64,000 nt of DNA. Source: Streptomyces sp. ISL-12. GTDB taxonomy: Bacteria; Actinomycetota; Actinomycetes; Streptomycetales; Streptomycetaceae. A model generated the notes under the pieces. It saw nothing but the letters and a program-made list of their open reading frames with translations. It did not search any database and was not told the DNA's origin. The stretch spans positions 83,927 to 147,926 of the forward strand of contig NZ_JAGGOO010000016.1 of assembly GCF_018614415.1 (NCBI RefSeq). Direction: 5' to 3'. Made by a program: the position numbers and the translations under genes. This document shows, piece after piece, positions 59,398 to 64,000 of the stretch (positions within the stretch are counted from its first letter, which is position 1; every line of letters starts with the position of its first letter).

Positions 59398-59911
59398 CTC
59401 CGTCGACGCGCTCCCTGATGAGGTCGGCGTGACCGTTGTGCCGTGCGTACTCCTCGATCAGACGCACCAGGATCCAGCGCAACGAGACCCCGTCACCACC
59501 GACGTGGCCGGCGTCCCGCGCGGACAGCCGGCCCCGGTCGTCCAGCGACGCGCCCGCGACGAGTTCCCGGCCCCGGGCGACCTCCGCCCGCCACACGGCC
59601 AGGGCCTCGTCGAGCCCCCGGCCGGGCGCCGGGCCGAAGCCGTCGGCGTTGTCCGCCCCGTACACCGGGGGTACGTCCTCGCCCGCGAAGACGCCCTGGA
59701 ACCAGTGCCGTTCCACCTCGGCCGAGTGCTGGACGAGACCCAGCGGCGTCAGCGACGACGGTGCCACCGCGGCCAGTCGCACCTGGTCGTCCCGCAGCCC
59801 CGCACACCTGAGGGCGAGCGTCGCACGGTGGAAGTCCAGCCAGGCCTCCAGCATGGGACGCTCGTCCGCGTACAGCGGCGGGACGGGCCGGCCGTCCGGT
59901 GTCGTCTTCAT
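59384..59911 (-). CDS. DinB/DUF664 family protein
   Basis: 175 aa. [56 protein letters not shown] and [29 protein letters not shown] carry the three metal-binding His of the DinB fold. Probably a mycothiol- or bacillithiol-type transferase of unknown substrate. Its 3' end overlaps the convergent S37 gene by 14 bp. Confidence 0.88.
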   Translation of the reverse strand: MKTTPDGRPVPPLYADERPMLEAWLDFHRATLALRCAGLRDDQVRLAAVAPSSLTPLGLVQHSAEVERHWFQGVFAGEDVPPVYGADNADGFGPAPGRGLDEALAVWRAEVARGRELVAGASLDDRGRLSARDAGHVGGDGVSLRWILVRLIEEYARHNGHADLIRERVDGVTGA

Positions 59912-59965
59912 GGAACCACCATGGCAGGGGCGGGCCCGTCGCACGACCGTCCGCCGCGGATCCTC

Positions 59966-60928
59966 CTACGGCGTCAGCACGATCCTGCCGAACACCTCAC
60001 CGGCGTCCATCTTCCGGTGCGCCCGCACCGCCTGCTCCAGCGGCAGTACCTCGTGCACCACCGTACGCAGTTCGCCGCGCGCCGCGGCGGCGAAGTGCTC
60101 GCTCCGCACGGCCTGCCGGTCCGCCACGGACACCGTCGCGGCGCTGAACGTCGCGAACGACAGCGACCTCTGGAACGCCGCCATCAACGCCGTGCCGAAG
60201 TCCGCCGGCGGCTGCCCGCCGACCGCGCCGACGACGACCAGCCGGCCGTTCGGGAGGAGCCTGTCGAAGAAGGACGGCATGTCCGCACCGGCCACCACGT
60301 CGATGACGACGTCGTATCCGGCGGGAGTGTCCTCGCCCCCCGCACCCGAGCGGTCCAGCACATGGGTCGCGCCCAGCTCACGCAGGAGCGCGCCGCGCTC
60401 GGCGGACGACGTCGTGACCGCCACCGCGCCGGCCCCGCCCCGGGCGGCGAGCTGGACCGTCGCGATCCCGAGGCTGCCCGCCGCACCCCGCACCAGCACC
60501 GACTCGCCGGCGGCGAACCGGGAGTGCGCGAGACCGAAGTGCGCCACCACCGAGGAACTGCCGAGCGTCACCGCCGCCACGGCGGACAGGCCCGCGGGAA
60601 GGGGAAGGACCTCCGCCACCGGTGCCGTCACCTGCTCGGCGTAGCCGCCGCCCGTACCGGTGGACGCCCAGACCCGCCGGCCGGTCCATGACGGGTCCAC
60701 CCCGTCGCCTACGGCGGCCACGGTGCCCGCCACCTCACCGCCGGGGACATGGCCTTCCCGGAACCCGTACGCGGCGAGCGCGCCGCTGCGGATCACGGCG
60801 TCGACGCCACCGACGCCGATCGCCTCGGTGGTGACCAGTACCTGTCCGGCGGCGGGGGCCGGAGCCGGCAGGTCGACCACCGCCAGACCCTCCGGACCCC
60901 CGAACGCCTCGATCGACACTGCCTTCAA
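59966..60928 (-). CDS. NAD(P)-dependent quinone-oxidoreductase-like MDR enzyme
   Basis: 320 aa zinc-free medium-chain dehydrogenase/reductase. MKAVSIEAFGGPEGLAVVDLPAPAPAAGQVLV start, VPGGEVAGTVAAVGDGVD, nucleotide loop LVRGAAGSLGIATVQLAARGGAGAVAVTTS, end KMDAGEVFGRIVLTP. It reduces quinones or enones. It is divergent from a TetR regulator with a palindrome between them. Confidence 0.9.
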   Translation of the reverse strand: MKAVSIEAFGGPEGLAVVDLPAPAPAAGQVLVTTEAIGVGGVDAVIRSGALAAYGFREGHVPGGEVAGTVAAVGDGVDPSWTGRRVWASTGTGGGYAEQVTAPVAEVLPLPAGLSAVAAVTLGSSSVVAHFGLAHSRFAAGESVLVRGAAGSLGIATVQLAARGGAGAVAVTTSSAERGALLRELGATHVLDRSGAGGEDTPAGYDVVIDVVAGADMPSFFDRLLPNGRLVVVGAVGGQPPADFGTALMAAFQRSLSFATFSAATVSVADRQAVRSEHFAAAARGELRTVVHEVLPLEQAVRAHRKMDAGEVFGRIVLTP

Positions 60929-60994
60929 CGCCGTCTCCTCACTGCCCCGGACGTGGTGTTTCCCCGCCGTCGGACGCTAACGGACGCCCCCGTC

Positions 60995-61009
60995 CACTTC
61001 GCTGAAGTG
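60995..61009. promoter_or_regulatory. TetR operator-like palindrome
   Basis: CACTTC-GCT-GAAGTG, perfect 6-bp arms with a 3-bp centre, lies 7 bp before the TetR start and 67 bp upstream of the divergent oxidoreductase start. Confidence 0.55.
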
Positions 61010-61015
61010 AGAGCG

Positions 61016-61627
61016 GTGACCGACCGTTTGCCTCACACCCTGCGCGCCGACGCCCGCGACAACCGTGACCGCATCCTCGACGCGGCCCGCGCGCTGTTCG
61101 CCACCCGGGGGCTCGACGTACCGATGCGGGAGGTGGCCCGGCAGGCCGGCGTCGGACCCGCGACCCTGTACCGGCGCTTCCCGACCAAGCGGGACCTGGC
61201 CACCGAGGCCTTCGCGGACCAGATGCGCGCCTGCCAGGACATCGCCGAGGACGGTCTCGCCGACCCGGACCCATGGCACGGCTTCCGCCGCGTCATCGAG
61301 AGGATCTGCGCGCTGCACGCCCACGACCGGGGCTTCACCGAGGCGTTCATGTCGGCCTACCCCGACGCCATGGACTTCGCCGCCGACCGGGAACGGACCC
61401 TGCGGGCGGTCGCCGCACTGGCCCGGCGCGCCAAGGACGCCGGCCGGCTGCGGCCCGACTTCGCGCTGGACGACCTGATCCTCGTCCTCATGGCCAACCG
61501 GGGCATCCAGGCCTCGTCGACGGCCGCCAGGGCCGCCGCCTCCCGCCGCTTCGCCGCCTTGGTGATCCAGGCGTTCCAGGCATCCCCGGACCACGCGCCG
61601 CTGCCGCCGGTGGCCAGGCCGGCCTGA
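61016..61627 (+). CDS. TetR-family regulator
   Basis: 203 aa from GTG 61016 (GTG 61007 is also in frame, but lies in the operator palindrome). Helix-turn-helix: NRDRILDAARALFATRGLDVPMREVARQAGVGPATLYRRFPTKRDL; C-terminal TetR_C_33-like domain with AFMSAYPDAMDFAADRERTLRAVAALARRAKDAGRLRPDF. It probably represses the divergent oxidoreductase. Confidence 0.87.
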   Translation: MTDRLPHTLRADARDNRDRILDAARALFATRGLDVPMREVARQAGVGPATLYRRFPTKRDLATEAFADQMRACQDIAEDGLADPDPWHGFRRVIERICALHAHDRGFTEAFMSAYPDAMDFAADRERTLRAVAALARRAKDAGRLRPDFALDDLILVLMANRGIQASSTAARAAASRRFAALVIQAFQASPDHAPLPPVARPA

Positions 61628-61912
61628 GCCGCCCCGCACGACGGGAGCGGTCCCGGCCGCACCGATGGACGCCCCGGCACTGCGGCGCGGGACGTACGGG
61701 CGGCTACGGCCGATGGGGGAGAGGGGCCACGCGAGACGAGGCGGAGGGTGCCACTCGGGTCTCCTCCCGGCCCAGCGGCACCAGGGGCAACGGACGAGGC
61801 CGGCCACGGGCGGAACCCCGTCGGACAGTTCAACGGAAAACCCTTCGCGTCCCGTGGCACCCGCATAGCGTGCGATGCGTGCCGGACCCCCTGCCGCGCT
61901 AGGAGACTTGAG

Positions 61913-62287
61913 ATGTCCTACGACAACTCGGAGTCGTACCCGGTCCGACAGCGGGACGGGGCCGGCCCGGCCTCGTGGTCCGGTCACCACCGGGCGCTGC
62001 GGGTCCTGCGGCGCGCCTGCCGCCGGCAGCGGCGGGTGGCCACCTTCGCCGCCCTCGGCTACTTCGCCGTCTTCCTCACGCTCACCGTCGAGGCCCCCGC
62101 CTTCATGGCCCGCCCCGCGCCCGGCGGACTCCCCACGGGACTGCTGCTGGCCCTGGTGCAGGTGCCGGTCACCTGGCTGGCCGTCGTCCTCTTCGCGTAC
62201 ACGGCACGCCGGTACGTCGATCCGCCGGCCCGCAGAGTCAGCGGGTACGGACGTCCGGCCGACGGTGACGGGGCGCCGCCGCGATGA
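61913..62287 (+). CDS. DUF485 membrane protein
   Basis: 124 aa (TAGGAG upstream). Two membrane helices: VATFAALGYFAVFLTLTVEAP and TGLLLALVQVPVTWLAVVLFAY, with YTARRYVDPPA after TM2, the DUF485 layout that accompanies SSS symporters. The upstream gap 61628-61912 shows no gene. ATGA overlap with the symporter. Confidence 0.88.
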   Translation: MSYDNSESYPVRQRDGAGPASWSGHHRALRVLRRACRRQRRVATFAALGYFAVFLTLTVEAPAFMARPAPGGLPTGLLLALVQVPVTWLAVVLFAYTARRYVDPPARRVSGYGRPADGDGAPPR

Positions 62288-63912
62288 CGGAACTCGGGGG
62301 CGCCGCCCAGTCCTGGTCCCTCGTCGCGTTCTGCAGCGTCGTCACCGTCACGCTGCTGCTGTGCGTGCTGACCGGCCCCGACCGCGACGACCTGGAGGAG
62401 TTCTACACCGGCTACCGCTCGCTGTCGCCGCTGCGCAACGGCCTGGCCGTGGCCGGCGACTACATCTCCGCCGCCACCGTCCTCACCATCGGCGGGGTCA
62501 TCGCGCTGTGCGGTTACGACGGGGTCGTCCTGGCCCTGAGCACACTGCTGTCCCTGCTGCTGCTGATGGTGCTGCTCGCCGAACCCCTGCACAACACGGG
62601 CCGGTTCACCATGGGCGACGTGCTGGGCCGGCGTATGCCGGGGCGGTCCGTGCGCATCGCGGCGTGCGCGGTGACGCTGCTGTCGCTGGTGCCGATGATG
62701 ACCGTGCAACTGGCGGGCGTGGGGCAGCTGCTGGCGTTCATCCTGGGCTTCTCCGACAGCACCATGAAGACCGGGTGCGTCGTCGGCGCGGGACTCCTGA
62801 TGATCAGCTACGCGGCGCTGGGCGGGATGAAGGGCACCGCGCTGATCCAGATCCTCAAGACGGTCATCCTGCTGGGCTCCGGACTGGTCGTCGCCGCCCT
62901 CATCCTGCACACGTTCGACTGGCACCCGGGGACCATGGTCGACACGGCCGCGCGGCGCAGCGGGGCCGGTGACGCGTTCCTGCGGTACGGACTGCAGTTC
63001 GCGGACGGGCCCCACCCCGGCGCGGACATGATCAGCACACAGGTCGCCATCGTGCTCGGCGGCGCCTGCCTGCCGCACGTCACCATGCGCATGTACACCG
63101 CCGGCAGCGCCCCGCAGGTACGGCGCACCATGTCCTGGGCGGTGTCGTCGGTGGCCCTGTTCATGCTGGTGATCACCGTCATCGGCATCGGCGCCACGGC
63201 GCTCGTCGGCCGCGCGGGGATCACCGCGGCGGACCCGCGCGGCAGCACGGCCTATCTGCTGGGCGCGCGGGCCGCGTTCGGCCCCGAGGTGTCCCGCGCC
63301 GAGAGCCTGCTGTTCAGCACGGTCACCACGGCGGTCTTCCTCACCCTGCTCGCCTCCGTCGCCGGGATGACGCTCGCCTGCGCCAACTCGCTGGCGCACG
63401 ACGTCGCCGCCTCCCGCCGCACGGGCCTCGGACCGGTGCGGGAGACGACCCTGGCCCGGGTCAGCGCGCTGGCCGTCGGAGTACCGGTGGTGGTGCTGGC
63501 CGCCCTGGCCCAGCACCGCGGCCTGCAGCCGCTGGCGACGCTCTCCTTCTGCCTGGGCGCATCGGCCATCGCCCCCGCCCTGGTCTTCACCCTGTTCTGG
63601 CGCCGCTTCAGCCGCACCGGCCTGCTGTGCACCCTGATCGGCGGCTCGGCCGTCACCCTGGTCCTGATGTCCGGCACCCGGCTGGTCTCCGGTTCCCCGG
63701 CCGCCGCCTTCCCCGAGGCCGACTTCAACTGGTTCCCGTTCTCGACGACCGCCCTGCTGTCGGTGCCGCTGGGCTTCGCGTTCGGCTGGCTGGGGACCCT
63801 GTGCGGCGGACGCCGCGGCGCACGGCGCGAACGCGAGCGGTACGCGGCCGTCGAACACCTCGTCCTGGCCGGCCCGCCGCGGGGCCGCCCCGGATGGACC
63901 CCGGACGACTGA
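62284..63912 (+). CDS. Sodium:solute symporter (ActP/MctC-like, acetate or monocarboxylate)
   Basis: 542 aa, about thirteen membrane helices. SSS motifs: EFYTGYRSLSPLRNGLAVAGDYISAATVLTIGGVIALCGYDG, MTVQLAGVGQLLAFILGFS, GGMKGTALIQILKTVILL, VAIVLGGACLPHVTMRMYTAGSAPQVRRTMSWA and VAGMTLACANSLAHDVAASRR. It imports acetate, propionate or pyruvate with Na+. The DUF485 partner is co-transcribed. Confidence 0.92.
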   Translation: MTELGGAAQSWSLVAFCSVVTVTLLLCVLTGPDRDDLEEFYTGYRSLSPLRNGLAVAGDYISAATVLTIGGVIALCGYDGVVLALSTLLSLLLLMVLLAEPLHNTGRFTMGDVLGRRMPGRSVRIAACAVTLLSLVPMMTVQLAGVGQLLAFILGFSDSTMKTGCVVGAGLLMISYAALGGMKGTALIQILKTVILLGSGLVVAALILHTFDWHPGTMVDTAARRSGAGDAFLRYGLQFADGPHPGADMISTQVAIVLGGACLPHVTMRMYTAGSAPQVRRTMSWAVSSVALFMLVITVIGIGATALVGRAGITAADPRGSTAYLLGARAAFGPEVSRAESLLFSTVTTAVFLTLLASVAGMTLACANSLAHDVAASRRTGLGPVRETTLARVSALAVGVPVVVLAALAQHRGLQPLATLSFCLGASAIAPALVFTLFWRRFSRTGLLCTLIGGSAVTLVLMSGTRLVSGSPAAAFPEADFNWFPFSTTALLSVPLGFAFGWLGTLCGGRRGARRERERYAAVEHLVLAGPPRGRPGWTPDD

Positions 63913-64000
63913 CCGCCGTACGGCTCCCATGGGGGCACCGGTCCGCGCCGCGCGCGGAGGCCGGGCACGGTCCTCGCCAAGGGCCTGTCGTGCGGATCAC

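Overview
The window is about 71-73% GC, uses many GTG starts, packs genes into overlapping ATGA/GTGA operons, and contains typical actinomycete families (HelR-like RNAP motor, SpoIIE phosphatases, HATPase_c anti-sigma-like proteins, mycothiol-type DinB proteins, DUF3618/holin cassettes). It also has two in-frame TTA codons, the rare bldA-read codon. Everything points to a Streptomyces chromosome, probably accessory rather than the conserved core. I saw no rRNA, tRNA, insertion sequence, integrase or CRISPR array.

Layout. 1-4.3 kb: an amino-sugar or sugar locus (ROK kinase, cut by the window edge; SIS isomerase-like protein; DeoR repressor; sugar-porter MFS) tied together by a repeated operator-like motif. 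4.5-5.2 kb: a His-rich DUF4396 membrane protein behind a CsoR-type palindrome. 5.3-7.4 kb: a secreted alpha/beta hydrolase with a TTA codon, and a divergent TetR. 7.6-13.2 kb (minus): a compact lasso-peptide operon, A-C-B1-B2-luciferase-like monooxygenase-ABC exporter, with an unusual Trp-rich two-Cys precursor. 13.5-18.2 kb: a Tat-secreted unknown protein, a MarR/DHA2 MFS pair and an HpaB-type flavin monooxygenase. 18.3-21.9 kb: a palindrome resembling the rifamycin-associated element, followed by a GT-B glycosyltransferase (frameshifted near its end) and a HelR-like protein, i.e. a probable rifamycin-resistance pair. 22-27.3 kb: stress-signalling proteins, a DUF2975/XRE pair with a probable leaderless promoter, small ORFs and two gene remnants.

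27.4-42.9 kb is a sulfur-assimilation region: an FAD protein with an amino-acid permease; a divergent operon of flavin monooxygenase, GNAT, two binding proteins, permease and ATPase (the gene set of the Bacillus ytmI/sna operon); a DszC/SfnC-like monooxygenase behind an orphan winged-helix protein; an ssuABC-type sulfonate transporter; and an Rrf2 regulator. Three short ORFs with the same R-x-H-(I/V)-D-x-x-R-x-x-S-A-x-C ending precede three of these units and look like cysteine-responsive leader peptides.

43-54.8 kb: an envelope cassette (holin/DUF3618), a GAF-PAS-GAF-PP2C phosphatase and a STAS protein, a methyltransferase, an ABC-F resistance-type ATPase with a structured leader, a MerR/beta-clamp fusion, and an MHS carboxylate transporter. 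54.8-57.9 kb: a two-component system next to an orphan TAXI-type binding protein. 58-64 kb: an S37 peptidase, a DinB protein, a quinone-oxidoreductase-like MDR with divergent TetR, and a DUF485 plus sodium:solute symporter pair.
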